From Sipunculus nudus (Eukaryota > Annelida > Sipuncula > Golfingiida > Sipunculidae): DNA of 64,000 nt. The DNA is taken from positions 31,280,956-31,344,955 of the forward strand of contig CM049318.1 in the NCBI GenBank assembly GCA_026874595.1, given 5' to 3'. The translations under genes and the position numbers were made by a program. The notes beneath the pieces were generated by a model. That model had not been told where the DNA came from. It worked only from the letters and a program-made list of their open reading frames with translations, and ran no database searches. The stretch's first letter is position 1. Every line of letters starts with the position of its first letter. Below, in pieces: positions 1 through 9,142 of the stretch.

Positions 1-2
1 CA

Positions 3-116
3 TGTTTCAGATGTCTCGATTGCAGTGAGTGCGACGCAACCAGTGAGTCCACTGAGGAAACGTATCTGTCGACTGAACCGGTGTCTAGAGGCAATGATGC
101 GGCACAGACGGAGTAA
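3..116 (+). CDS. Possible 3' end of a Cys-rich protein, cut by window edge
   Basis: One frame is open from the left edge to a TAA at 114-116. It begins with closely spaced cysteines in a CxxCxxCxxC pattern and ends in an acidic, Ser/Thr-rich tail. That could be the last zinc ligands of a RING-type protein like its neighbours, but too little is visible. Another frame is open to 141 with a basic composition and is an alternative. No function is assigned. Confidence 0.3.
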   Translation, partial: CFRCLDCSECDATSESTEETYLSTEPVSRGNDAAQTE

Positions 117-410
117 AGACTGGAGTTCAGGTGGCACGTGAGGTTAACATCGTAGCTGTTATGTATCAGCGATGCACCAGCGTTAAGTTTGTCATTTTTG
201 TCTTGGTTGTTTTTTCTGTACATATGGTCATGATTAATACTGGTTTACTAAACGTACCAAACGTAAATGGATGATCAGACAGTCTAAAACAAGCTATTAT
301 GTGGCCTGCTTTTTACGCAATACGATAATAGGGATGCACGTGTTTGTTCAAGGACATCATTTGAACGTCAATTCCGTGAGTGATGGACCTACGTCTGAAA
401 CACGCCCCTC

Positions 411-424
411 CCATGTATATATAC
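411..424 (+). promoter_or_regulatory. TATA box of the CARD-CARD-RING gene
   Basis: A GTATATATA stretch lies about 150 bases upstream of the ATG at 573, in an otherwise ORF-free leader. It is the only strong TATA match between the window edge and the gene. Confidence 0.45.
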
Positions 425-572
425 ATATATTCGACATGCGCACAGTGAACTCCTGAAGATCAGATGACTTGTCTGGCAGCTACATAAAGCAGAACTTGGT
501 GGGCTTAAATCAGACCAGTACCAGCAGCAGTTCTGTTCGGTGTTAGCTCTACCCAAACTTGAAAGTGTTGAG

Positions 573-1736
573 ATGTCACGTACACTGCATCCAGTCGATG
601 TTTACTTGTCTGTCCGTCCCGCTATCGATATATCAAATGTGATCAAAGGAAACCGTATCAAGCTGTTGATGTACTTGGACGTCAACATTGTGCTACAGAA
701 CGCCATGGTCCAGGAAGGCATCATATACAAGGGCCACGCTGAACTTTTAGACAACAGCCCTGTTATGAGTGGGAAAGCCAGTGAGTTGATAGCCATCCTT
801 CTGAAGCGCGGTCTTCGAAACTTCATCGGGTTTATCGGTTTGCTGGAAGAGTATGATCAACCCGTGCCCCGAGATATCCTGGTGGAATCACTCAACGCAT
901 GCGCTTTCGGGAAGCAGGGTGTCCCTGGCGGAGGTACCCTTACTGGGAACACAACCGGGAAACCGTCAAGCAGTCAGGCCGACCCCCACACTGGAAAATG
1001 CGGCAGCGCGGGTGTACATGTTTCTTCGCGTCAGCCAGACTGTTTGCATCCACTCGACGTTTACATGTCTGTCAGTCCCGCTATTACGATACGCAGTGTT
1101 ATCAATTCAGACCGGGTTGCGCTGGCTCATTGCCTGGACGTTGACCCGCTGCTGCAGGAGGCGATGGTCGAAGAAGGCATCATCAGCAGGTTCAATGCCG
1201 AAACCATACTCCGCAAGTGTCACAAATATGAGAAAAGCACAGCCTTGTTGGACATCCTCGCTCAGCGGGGTCTTCCTAATTTGGTCAGGTTTATTGGATT
1301 GCTGAAGGTGTATGATCAGCCCGTTCCGCGAGATATCCTGGTGAAATCATTGAACGCACACGCTTTCCCGAAGCAGGCTGGCCGTGTCGGACGATCGCTA
1401 ACAACGAACACGGTCGAGCAACCGACCCGTCACGAGGTCGAACCTTTCAATGGAACGTTAAGCGGGGCGGATGGGCAGGTTTCTTCTGGTCAACGGTGGC
1501 GGCGCATGCGCGACATGCTATGTGCGAAAAAGAAAAACGACGTATCGGTGACTCCAGATGATCCCAATGAACAAGTCTGTGTAGTGTGTATGGACAACAA
1601 ACGGAAGACGATATTTCTGCCCTGCGGTCACATAAGGTGCTGTTTCACATGTGCGTTGAGGTGCAGCGAGAACGAGGATATGACATGTATAACATGCAGA
1701 AACCGGGTAGAAGATATCAAACCCTGTTTCATGTGA
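573..1736 (+). CDS. Two-CARD RING-finger protein
   Basis: A 387-aa protein. The ATG at 573 is preferred over an in-frame GTG at 540. Residues about 5-115 and 155-265 are two copies of one helical domain, each starting HPxDVY(L/M)SV, followed by a leucine-patterned segment and an 'L..RGL.N...FIGLL' core. This spacing fits the CARD death fold. The C-terminus (about 336-378) is a C3HC4 RING with CVVC, CGH, CxxC and CxxC ligands. CARD plus RING recalls cellular IAPs without BIR domains. The likely role, inferred, is binding of host CARD adaptors and ubiquitin ligation. It heads the rightward CARD array and is followed by AATAAA. The CARD call rests on pattern; the RING is clear. Confidence 0.8.
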   Translation: MSRTLHPVDVYLSVRPAIDISNVIKGNRIKLLMYLDVNIVLQNAMVQEGIIYKGHAELLDNSPVMSGKASELIAILLKRGLRNFIGFIGLLEEYDQPVPRDILVESLNACAFGKQGVPGGGTLTGNTTGKPSSSQADPHTGKCGSAGVHVSSRQPDCLHPLDVYMSVSPAITIRSVINSDRVALAHCLDVDPLLQEAMVEEGIISRFNAETILRKCHKYEKSTALLDILAQRGLPNLVRFIGLLKVYDQPVPRDILVKSLNAHAFPKQAGRVGRSLTTNTVEQPTRHEVEPFNGTLSGADGQVSSGQRWRRMRDMLCAKKKNDVSVTPDDPNEQVCVVCMDNKRKTIFLPCGHIRCCFTCALRCSENEDMTCITCRNRVEDIKPCFM

Positions 1737-1971
1737 ACCTAACAGGACGTACCATAAGGAACTCTTTTTGCTTCCCCTGCCCCAGCTCACACAGTGAAAC
1801 GCGTAAGTGCCTGTATATACGATAAGTGAACTGTTTTTGTATTGATACTCTCCATAACATACATACGTTGACACGTTCTTTATTGATGATTCAAACTTGT
1901 GTATATATCTTACTTTGCGCATTTGTGTTTCGTAATCGCACCTTTGTTATTGTATAAATGAATAACAAATG

Positions 1972-1977
1972 AATAAA
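1972..1977 (+). terminator. Polyadenylation signal AATAAA
   Basis: An AATAAA hexamer about 235 bases after the stop of the CARD-CARD-RING gene, in AT-rich sequence with no ORF. It is the plausible end of that transcript. Confidence 0.5.
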
Positions 1978-2363
1978 ATGTAGTGTATATATTTAAACGT
2001 GTTCTTCTGTACAACGTGTACTGTATGACGGATGTGGGGAACCTGTTCTGAACGCTCTCCCGGTTAGGTGCGTGTGTGTCAGTGTGTCGTTGTGATGTTT
2101 GTATATTCGTACTGCGTTCTGTATGATGTTCTGTTCTGTGTGATGCAATCAGCCTCCGACCTCCCGACTATCATGTGGCGTAACTCCATGGGGGTAATGA
2201 TTTGGTACTTCAAACGTGTGTGTCGAATCCCGTTCTGTTTTATTTTATATGTCCTTTTATATGTCATTGCTTGTGGCGTGGTTACAAAAGTACCGGTCAC
2301 TGTATCCATCCATCATTTCATCGCCGACCGCCGTACTGCACGGGAGTGTTTAACCGATACACC

Positions 2364-2810
2364 ATGGGCCGGGTCGATACGTTGCAGCCATTGAATTTTT
2401 ACTTGTCTGTCAGACCTGAGATTTCGAGCGCGAGCATCCTCCGGCCACAGTGGCGCACGTTGGTGACCAGCCTGGACGTCGATCCTTGGCTGATTGACAC
2501 TCTGCTCCAGAAAGGTCTTATAAGTCAGGACGAAGCCGCACGTATCACCGGGGAAGATACCGTCATCGATCAGAACAAGATGCTGCTGTTTATCATCATG
2601 GAGTTGGGGCTTGAACGAGTTGTCACGTTTATCGAGTTGCTCAAAACCTGCAACCGGTCCGGGCCGCACGTCGTGCTCGTGAAATGTCTGAATCGAGCAG
2701 CATGGAAGCGCTTTGCTGACGGATGTAGCTTCTCCCCGACTGGCGTCATCGGTACACATACCATTTTACAGCCGTCGTCTGTGCAAACGGGCGGTTCGAA
2801 AAAAGGATAA
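2364..2810 (+). CDS. CARD-only protein
   Basis: A 148-aa protein that starts at an ACCATGG context. It carries one copy of the domain seen in the preceding gene: an FYLSVRPEI opening, a 'LDVDPWLIDTLLQKGLIS' helix pair and a 'LLFIIMELGLERVVTFIELL' core. It has no RING and ends in a short polar tail. CARD-only proteins usually work as decoys or dominant inhibitors of CARD adaptors; that role is inferred here. Its leader (about 2315-2363) resembles the leaders of the three tandem copies downstream, so it is an older member of the same duplication family. The upstream gap from 1978 holds only AT-rich sequence and weak TATA-like stretches. Confidence 0.7.
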   Translation: MGRVDTLQPLNFYLSVRPEISSASILRPQWRTLVTSLDVDPWLIDTLLQKGLISQDEAARITGEDTVIDQNKMLLFIIMELGLERVVTFIELLKTCNRSGPHVVLVKCLNRAAWKRFADGCSFSPTGVIGTHTILQPSSVQTGGSKKG

Positions 2811-2896
2811 GAATGCCAGTTGGCGCATGTCATCGTATCTTGCAGTATGGATTGTCAAAACGTTTTTTATGCTTTTTTAGTGTAGGATGCGGAGGA

Positions 2897-2938
2897 GGGG
2901 GGGGGGGCTATGGGCACACATATAAATAAGCGGTTGCT
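2897..2938 (+). promoter_or_regulatory. G-tract plus TATAAATA promoter
   Basis: Eleven consecutive G (2897-2907) lie about 23 bases upstream of TATAAATA (from about 2931). The TATA box is 70 bases before the ATG at 3001. The same CACACATATAAATA core recurs near 3470 and 3979 ahead of the next two copies. Confidence 0.6.
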
Positions 2939-3000
2939 GTATAAATGAATCATTTCGTTGCCAACCACCGTACTGAACAGGACTCGTTTACGGATACATC

Positions 3001-3369
3001 ATGTACTTCCAAGATGTGATGCAGCCACCTGAATATTACTTGTCAATACATCCTCCGATCACGGGCGAAAGCATTATCGGTACACTACGTGGTCGGTTGG
3101 TTGCCACTCTTGATGTCCACGTGGTGTTGGTTGACGCCATGCTCTACAAAAGCCTTATCGACTCTGACCAAGCGGGTCGTCTCAAAGCGAAGGAGACGTC
3201 TGACGAGAGGAACGAGGAGCTGCTGTGTATACTCGAGCATTGGGACGTTGAGAAACTGGTAATATTTATCAGCTTGTTGAACATGTTTGGTAATAGGGTG
3301 GCGCACTTCCTGCTACTGGCCGCTCTTAACTGTGAAGCATGTACGCGCAACCTTGCATCAAAGAACTAG
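3001..3369 (+). CDS. CARD-only protein, tandem copy 1
   Basis: A 122-aa protein. It begins with the family opening EYYLSIHPPI and continues through helices with 'RLVATLDVHVVL' and 'ELLCILEHWDVEKLVIFISLL', the CARD-like pattern shared along the array. It has no RING or other domain. The C-terminus diverges from copies 2 and 3 after the last helix, where the frame ends at TAG 3367. Expression from its own TATA box is likely. The inferred role is a soluble CARD decoy. Confidence 0.7.
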   Translation: MYFQDVMQPPEYYLSIHPPITGESIIGTLRGRLVATLDVHVVLVDAMLYKSLIDSDQAGRLKAKETSDERNEELLCILEHWDVEKLVIFISLLNMFGNRVAHFLLLAALNCEACTRNLASKN

Positions 3370-3469
3370 TAAAATGGAGTCCTTGGCACTCGTACAATAT
3401 TCCAGCCATAGTTAGTGCAAACAGACGGGTCAAGGATCTGGATATGGGGAGGGGCACACATATAAATAG

Positions 3470-3478
3470 ACAGTTGCT
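3470..3478 (+). promoter_or_regulatory. TATAAATA box of tandem copy 2
   Basis: The same CACACATATAAATA core as the other two units, 70 bases upstream of the ATG at 3541. Confidence 0.55.
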
Positions 3479-3540
3479 GTATAAATGCATCATTTCGTTG
3501 CCAACCACCGTACTGAACAGGACTCGTTTACGGATACATC

Positions 3541-3926
3541 ATGTACAGCGGACATTTAGAGCCAATGGAATATTACTTGTCTATACAACCCCCGATCACG
3601 GGCAGAAGCATTATCGGTGACATACGTCCTCAGTTGGTTACCTCTCTTTATGTCGACATGTTGCTGTATGACGTCATGGTCAACAGAGGCCTAATCAACT
3701 CTGTTCAAGCGGATCGTATCAAAGCGAAGGAGACGTCTATCGAGAGGAACGGGAGCTGCTGTGTGTACTCGAGCATTGGGACGTGAAGAGACTGGTAAAA
3801 TTTATCAGTTTGTTGAAAATATTTGATAATAAGGTGGCGCACTCCAGACTAGTGCGCGCTCTTAATTTGGAAGCAGATAGGCGCAAAAGAGCCTTTTGCA
3901 CATGTCCATTATGCTGCCATCGTTAG
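3541..3926 (+). pseudogene. Frameshifted CARD gene, tandem copy 2
   Basis: This copy has the intact promoter and ATG of the family. Compared with copy 3 it lacks one G near 3750 (in the stretch following GAGAGGAAC), which diverts the frame to an early stop at 3786. After that point the family frame is open again to a TAG at 3924-3926, with only a small further length difference near the end. It is therefore a single-lesion pseudogene, or a sequencing error in a short G run. As written, the product would keep only the first half of the domain. Confidence 0.75.
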
Positions 3927-3978
3927 TGCAAACAGATGGGTCAAGGATGTGGATGTGTGGATATGGGGAGGGGCACAC

Positions 3979-3987
3979 ATATAAATA
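3979..3987 (+). promoter_or_regulatory. TATAAATA box of tandem copy 3
   Basis: The third occurrence of the CACACATATAAATA core, about 75 bases before the ATG at 4059. Confidence 0.55.
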
Positions 3988-4058
3988 AGCGGTTGCTGTA
4001 TAAATGCATCATTTCATTGCCAACCACCCTACTGAACAGAACTCCTTACGGATACATC

Positions 4059-4469
4059 ATGTACAGCGGAGATGTAGAGCCAATGGAATATTACTTGTCT
4101 ATACAACCCCCGATCACGGGCGGAAGCATTATCGGTGACATACGTCCTCAGTTGGTTACCTCTCTTGATGTTGACGTGTTGCTGTATGACGTCATGGTCA
4201 ACAGAGGCCTAATCGACTCTGTTCAAGCGGATCGTATCAAAGCGAAGGAGACGTCTATCGAGAGGAACGGGGAGCTGCTGTGTATACTCGAGCATTGGGA
4301 CGTTCAGAGACTGGTAACATTTATCAACTTGTTGCAAATATTTGATAATGAGGTGGCGCACTCCACGCTAGTGCGCGCTCTTAATTTTGAAGCATGTACG
4401 CGTGAAATTGCAGCAAGAATGTCGTCAAGTGGAGCTCTTTGCACACGTACATATTGCAGCTATCGTTAG
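4059..4469 (+). CDS. CARD-only protein, tandem copy 3
   Basis: A 136-aa protein with the complete family domain: EYYLSIQPPI opening, 'LVTSLDVDVLLYDVMVNRGLI', then 'LLCILEHWDVQRLVTFINLL'. An in-frame extension upstream to 3936 crosses the promoter and is not used as the start. The C-terminal tail is about 25 residues longer than copy 1 and includes several cysteines. It is the intact reference for the broken copy 2. Confidence 0.7.
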   Translation: MYSGDVEPMEYYLSIQPPITGGSIIGDIRPQLVTSLDVDVLLYDVMVNRGLIDSVQADRIKAKETSIERNGELLCILEHWDVQRLVTFINLLQIFDNEVAHSTLVRALNFEACTREIAARMSSSGALCTRTYCSYR

Positions 4470-4710
4470 TGCAAACAGACGGGTCAAGAAAGGCTTAGGA
4501 TTGTGTCTACATTTGCCTATACATGATAACGACCATCGATATCATGCGCAAGGAAAACACGTATATTTATTGTGTGTACAGTGACTCAGTATTATATCAC
4601 AAACCTGCGTGAATCACGTGATACGCCATAACACAAAACGTTACCTAGGACTACGCATGCAGCACCAAAAAAATCTAAAAGGATTGTACCTACCTTCCGT
4701 TCACTTGCAC

Positions 4711-4718
4711 GTATAAGA
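4711..4718 (+). promoter_or_regulatory. TATA box of the CARD-RING gene
   Basis: GTATAAGAG lies about 90 bases upstream of the ATG at 4803, with a GC-richer segment immediately after it that suits an initiation region. Confidence 0.6.
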
Positions 4719-4802
4719 GGCGCCTGTGCGCGTCTCCTAGCTTATTTCACCCGACGCATTTGATGTGAGCTAACCGTGTTCCGGATCGCCTGCAACACAA
4801 AC

Positions 4803-5456
4803 ATGACTGACAAGGAATGTCAATTGGATGTAAGTGCTTACATGTCAAACCATCCGTCGGTTCCTGTCGCAGACGTGATCAATTCTGCTGCAATCCATTT
4901 ACAGAACACGCTGGACCCAAACGAGAAGCTTATGGTCGCCCTGCTGCAAAACAACATTTTGCTTCAAGAGCATGTGGAAAGCATACAGGCAAGGCCGACC
5001 AATTCACAGAAGAACGATGAATTGCTGTCCGTCCTCAAAAGGCGGGGTCTACGGCATCTCCTCGCGTTTATCAACTTGCTTGGCTCTCATGGTCAGTGCG
5101 AGGCGCGCACGGTTCTTCTCTCCTCTCTGAATCATGAGGCAGCTTCGCGTATCAACGATACCGTGCACCGGCTGAAGGGTCATCTCTCCCAAGCGCAGAA
5201 CATATCTCGTGTCGGACGGTGGCAGATCACACGGGACATGCTCAATAAAAAACGGGGACAGGACGTTCGTGACGAATCCGGGTCAGAGCTCAGTTGTTGT
5301 ATAGTGTGCATGGAGAATAAAAGGAAGACGGTGTTTGTTCCATGCGGTCACTTCGTCTGCTGTTTCCAATGCGCGTGGCATATTATAGCGAAGGACGATA
5401 AAACATGTGTCAGGTGCCGTTGCCCCCTGGAGGATGTCATAGATTTCTATATGTAA
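4803..5456 (+). CDS. CARD-RING protein
   Basis: A 217-aa protein. The ATG at 4803 is used; the in-frame GTG at 4776 is not. Residues about 5-110 form one CARD-like domain ('LMVALLQNNILLQEHVESI', then 'LLSVLKRRGLRHLLAFINLL'). Residues 166-207 form a C3HC4 RING (CIVC, CGH, CxxC, CxxC) close in sequence to that of the gene at 573, including the NKRKT stretch after the first pair. The architecture equals the C-terminal half of a cellular IAP. Inferred role: an E3 ligase directed at CARD-containing host proteins. AATAAA follows at 5620. Confidence 0.8.
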   Translation: MTDKECQLDVSAYMSNHPSVPVADVINSAAIHLQNTLDPNEKLMVALLQNNILLQEHVESIQARPTNSQKNDELLSVLKRRGLRHLLAFINLLGSHGQCEARTVLLSSLNHEAASRINDTVHRLKGHLSQAQNISRVGRWQITRDMLNKKRGQDVRDESGSELSCCIVCMENKRKTVFVPCGHFVCCFQCAWHIIAKDDKTCVRCRCPLEDVIDFYM

Positions 5457-5619
5457 ACGATACAGATGCATTCTGATTGAGAACTTTGATGACGTTGGTG
5501 TTTTAGCAACTAGTAATATGATTAGACCTGTACACTTTTTCATTTGTAAAAACATGTATGTATGATTCATATATATATATACACACATAACTGCTTAATA
5601 GACATGTACGGCTTTTGAT

Positions 5620-5625
5620 AATAAA
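5620..5625 (+). terminator. Polyadenylation signal AATAAA
   Basis: AATAAA about 165 bases after the CARD-RING stop. The interval from there to 5921 has GT-rich sequence and no credible gene. Confidence 0.5.
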
Positions 5626-5921
5626 CCTTATGTATAATGGTAACAAACCTGATTTTATTTGTCTGTCTTCATTACCTTTCGTCTTGTGTCGTATGTGTGT
5701 GTTCGAATATGTGTGTGTGTGTTTTCAGTGTCTGAATGTCACTGGTACCCAATGGAGCTGTAAACAGTATTTGTATGGGGATATATTTTCGATATACTCA
5801 TTTGTGCGTGTGTGTGTACACCGAGTAACACATCGTACAACGTACCTGTAGCCATACGTACAACCAGTATCGCATAGTCCGACCCGATTTCATGTAACAA
5901 CATTCATTAGAAGGGCCCGTG

Positions 5922-7241
5922 ATGGATGACCGGGACAGTGAAAGTGAACGGACCACCGATGGTTCAGGTGACACCTATATGAACGTGTATACAGTTCGGA
6001 TACCGATCAACCTGACAGCTGGTTCTACTGGCCATGACATGTGGACGGTACCTCTCTGGCAAACCATTTCGGACGAAGGCGTTCGTGAGTGTGATGACCG
6101 TGCGGGGTTGTATATTGATCAGCAGGGTATCTTCCTTGTGAAAGGCCTTGCACCTGGGTTTGAGCGCCGTGTGATCTACTTCAGTTATATCGCGTGGAAG
6201 CAGTTATCAGGTCGCGCAGCCGAGTTTACACGAGCAATAGCGGTTCATAATCAGGTGAAACTGATCCTGGAAGAGTATCGCGGAAAACGGTTGACCATGT
6301 ACGCCAAGCAATGTCCACATGGCTCTGATAACTACGAGGTAACATTCAAGTACGTTGACACCGAAAACGGTGTCGTCACTCAAAAAGTATGTGTGACTTT
6401 GAACAAGTCGGAATGGAAAAGGCTTGTGCGATATATACCCGACGTTGCACTTAATCTTAAGTGCGCGCGAATGATGAGGGGAACCAATTTCGTCATGTAT
6501 GGTGAAGGTGCATATGACAGCGACACACAGAGTGCTATGGGCGTCAATGAGAATGATAGTGTTGAGATGGCCAGTGGCGATGACGGCGATGTTTATGATT
6601 TCGCCAATGTGAGGAATGCTATGAGTGATGGAGTTATCAGGTACACAGACCCCCCTGCCTCTCCAGACGCGGAACCGCGGTCTCCTTACTCCTTTCTGGC
6701 CAGCGACGATGATAACATATCGTCTCGTTACATGTCCCAGGCCAGCGATAATGACGACACCGGTCATGATTTCGCCAATGTTAGGAATGCTATGAGTGAT
6801 GGAGTTATCAGGTACACAGAGCCCCCTGCCTCTCCTGACCCGGAACCACGGTCTCCTTACTCCTTTCCGGCCAGCGACGGTGATAACATATCGTCTCGTT
6901 ACAGGTCTCAGGCCAGCGATAATGACGACACCGGTCAGGATTTCGCCAATGATATGGATGCTTTGACTAGAGAAGTAATCAGATACACAGACCCCCCTGC
7001 CTCTCCTGACACTGAACCACGGTCTCGAGACTCTGTTTTGACCAGCGAGGATGACGACGTATCGTGTCCTTATTCGTCTCTGGCCAGTTCCATTGACGAC
7101 GATGAAGTATTCAGGAGAGACCCACCTGCTACTTATTACACGGATCGAAGGTCTTCTGACTCTTCTTTGGACAGCGGCGGTACACGCACATCGTCTTCTT
7201 CATCAAGCGATGATGGTAGCCTTTGCATACGTTTTTATTAG
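5922..7241 (+). CDS. Acidic repeat protein with a possible PC4-like N-terminal region
   Basis: A 439-aa protein starting at ATG 5922. Residues about 15-190 are globular: beta-rich stretches each followed by a helix with 'YIAWKQLSG' and 'LNKSEWKRLVRYI'. This is reminiscent of tandem PC4/p15 single-stranded-DNA-binding folds, a weak fold-level impression only. Residues about 225-400 are three tandem 57-residue repeats (DFANVRNAMSDGVIRYT, PPASPD, then Asp/Ser-rich), and the rest is Ser/Asp-rich and probably disordered. The PPASPD and SPYS motifs and acidic Ser clusters suit phosphorylation. An acidic tail could act in transcription or chromatin binding; that is inference. Confidence 0.75.
   Translation: MDDRDSESERTTDGSGDTYMNVYTVRIPINLTAGSTGHDMWTVPLWQTISDEGVRECDDRAGLYIDQQGIFLVKGLAPGFERRVIYFSYIAWKQLSGRAAEFTRAIAVHNQVKLILEEYRGKRLTMYAKQCPHGSDNYEVTFKYVDTENGVVTQKVCVTLNKSEWKRLVRYIPDVALNLKCARMMRGTNFVMYGEGAYDSDTQSAMGVNENDSVEMASGDDGDVYDFANVRNAMSDGVIRYTDPPASPDAEPRSPYSFLASDDDNISSRYMSQASDNDDTGHDFANVRNAMSDGVIRYTEPPASPDPEPRSPYSFPASDGDNISSRYRSQASDNDDTGQDFANDMDALTREVIRYTDPPASPDTEPRSRDSVLTSEDDDVSCPYSSLASSIDDDEVFRRDPPATYYTDRRSSDSSLDSGGTRTSSSSSSDDGSLCIRFY
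6597..7109 (+). repeat. Three in-frame 171-base coding repeats
   Basis: The units start at 6597, 6768 and 6939, exactly 171 bases apart. The first two are nearly identical and the third is diverged. They encode the 57-residue acidic repeats of the protein above, so unequal crossing-over within the gene is the likely origin. Confidence 0.85.
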
Positions 7242-7756
7242 TTAATCAGATACCTTTCTTTTGAAGAATGTATGTTTGCCGTTTGTAACTAGCGTATGTC
7301 GTATGTACTGTATTGGCCGATGTATTAAAATGTTACGTTGAGGAGAGTATTGCGTCTTGTGCATCTTTGTGTATTAAATGTGTGAGTGTTTTTATGGAAG
7401 GTCTGGTATGATGAAACAAAACAAGAAATCAGATCATTTGAGTTACATGTGATATTTATACATTCCAGTCATATCCATAATACAACCAAATCGAAAAAAA
7501 AAATACGCATGCATATCTTGATAGTCCGTACACGGTCGTCGTATGTGTGACCACACGAAACCTGACGCCTACATACGTCATACCGATAACTGGAAAAAAC
7601 ATAAACCAGAGTCCGGCGTCATTACAGTATACCAAAAACGAAATCCTTTAGTCTGACTAGAGTCGGATACTAGTGATAAAGCAGATATAAGTTCAATGAT
7701 ACAGTGCTACAAAACGGTATATACACAGTGAAGGTCCTTGCGACTTCCCTTGTTTT
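7242..7756. other. Convergent intergenic gap
   Basis: The 3' ends of the rightward acidic repeat gene and the leftward CARD gene face each other across this gap. It holds AT-rich sequence, a short poly-A run near 7493 and ATTAAA-type signals, but no gene that I can support. Confidence 0.5.
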
Positions 7757-8554
7757 CTACCCGCACGGGGATCCCGAAACCATGATGGAGTAGAGCGATG
7801 TAACTCCAGCTGTCGTCAAGGCGTCGTCGATGATGTATGCGGCGGCCTTTAAGTCTGCTGTACGGCATATCAGGCTGAAGTAGTTCCATTGCACGTATGT
7901 TTCTCCCTCCAAAGCTTGTAGCAAACTGTTGGCTGTGTCATTGTCTGTCTGCTCCCATATCTGGTGCCATTCTGCCATCTTGACGATTTTTGCTGACACA
8001 CACGTCATCATGAAGAGCAACTTGTCGTTCATTGAGTTCAGTATCTGTGCCAAGATTCGAAACAGCGGCACAATCTTTTCTTTGAACTTCCTGTCTTTGT
8101 TTTGATCGAACGGAGCGTTGTGGTGTTGATCTGAGCAAGACAAGAACGCAAACAGGCCTGTCCAATCGGGACCACCGCATGGGTCGGCCTGTCGGTGGGC
8201 TTGTGCGCCATTTGGTGGTACCAGTTCCTCCCACCACTGTCTTGCCTGTTCTTTACATCTCTGCTTCGCCTCTTCCTCGCATTTCCGCTTTTGCTTTTCC
8301 AACAAGAGAGCCACGTGCGGCTGCCCTGTTTCCTTAAGAGCAGTGATGAAATGTTTCACATGACTGTCGTTCTTTGATATATGGTCGATTAAGGATGTTG
8401 CTTTTGCAAAAGGGGTGGTGTTACGTGCGTAAGCGTGGTACTGTGACAACACGTTTCTGCTCTTCAGGATAGCACATAACATCTCGTCCACCGTCAGGTT
8501 AGCCAACAACTCTGGGCGGCATCGTCTGAACACTTCTGCCCAAGACGCAGACAT
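7757..8554 (-). CDS. CARD protein with helical C-terminal extension
   Basis: A 265-aa leftward protein. The ATG at 8554 is preferred to an upstream in-frame GTG. Residues about 5-95 give the most typical CARD of the window: 'RPELLANLTVDEMLCAILK', a middle helix around 'SLIDHISKNDSHVKHFITAL', then 'GQPHVALLL'. A Lys/Glu/Arg-rich coiled segment follows (about 95-120), then a helical region of unknown type to the end. A TATA box on this strand near 8650 fits this start. Inferred role: an adaptor or decoy in CARD signalling. It is diverged from the 0.5-5.5 kb CARDs and may be a separate acquisition. Confidence 0.75.
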   Translation of the reverse strand: MSASWAEVFRRCRPELLANLTVDEMLCAILKSRNVLSQYHAYARNTTPFAKATSLIDHISKNDSHVKHFITALKETGQPHVALLLEKQKRKCEEEAKQRCKEQARQWWEELVPPNGAQAHRQADPCGGPDWTGLFAFLSCSDQHHNAPFDQNKDRKFKEKIVPLFRILAQILNSMNDKLLFMMTCVSAKIVKMAEWHQIWEQTDNDTANSLLQALEGETYVQWNYFSLICRTADLKAAAYIIDDALTTAGVTSLYSIMVSGSPCG

Positions 8555-8639
8555 CCTGTCCTTGCAATCAGCGGTAGACACCAGTCAGTCGTGAGGTGCC
8601 ACGTTGTGGGAGTGCGGTTGTGACTGAATGAGGGTAAGC

Positions 8640-9070
8640 ACACGCCAAATATTATATACACATTGTGATAGGACAGGTATGACTCACTGCCTGCTGATTG
8701 GTCGGTACAGGTGCTGGGACATCGGAATCTTGAATATGATGTAGTATCGCAAGATAACGTGTGTCAGCTTTCGTCCAATATAATACATTGTGGTATCAGT
8801 TTCACAGTGTATTTGTAATAGGATCCTATGCGGAACAGCACGCGGCCTATATATATAGAGTCCGACATGCATTACTGTCTGCTCTGTTTGATCTGTAAAG
8901 AGCTGCTGTAAACATACGACTACGTGGTACTCCGAGTTAAGACGTTGTACCCGTAGTCATGTGACCGAACTAATACTCCACTTCAGATACAGTTATATAC
9001 ACATCGGCATCGGTTGAAACAGATAGTGCAGGGACGCGGGCACTGCGAGAGTGACGTTGCATAATATAAA
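8640..9070. promoter_or_regulatory. Divergent promoter region
   Basis: This lies between the leftward CARD gene and the rightward IAP gene. A TATATAAT box on the minus strand lies near 8650, a TATATATAG on the plus strand near 8850, and TATAAA at 9065-9070, which is 73 bases before the IAP ATG at 9143. No ORF of interest lies inside. Confidence 0.5.
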
Positions 9071-9142
9071 AACCCAGAAAGAGCTATTTCGTATGGCCAA
9101 AATGCATATAGTGAAAGTCATCTGAAAACGCTCATAGACAAA

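Larger units (their letters stand above)
2880..4480 (+). repeat. Tandem triplication of a CARD gene unit
   Basis: Three direct repeats of about 520-540 bases, each containing promoter, leader and CARD reading frame. Shared landmarks are the TATAAATA box (about 2931, 3471, 3980), a leader with CCAACCACC, the ATG (3001, 3541, 4059), and a trailing TTAGTGCAAACAGA (about 3411, 3924, 4467). Copies 2 and 3 are nearly identical, copy 1 is more diverged, so the last duplication is recent. Confidence 0.85.

Noticed and set aside
3936-4058. Upstream in-frame extension of CARD copy 3
   Set aside because: It runs through the TATA box and leader conserved in the other copies, where translation cannot start from the same transcript.
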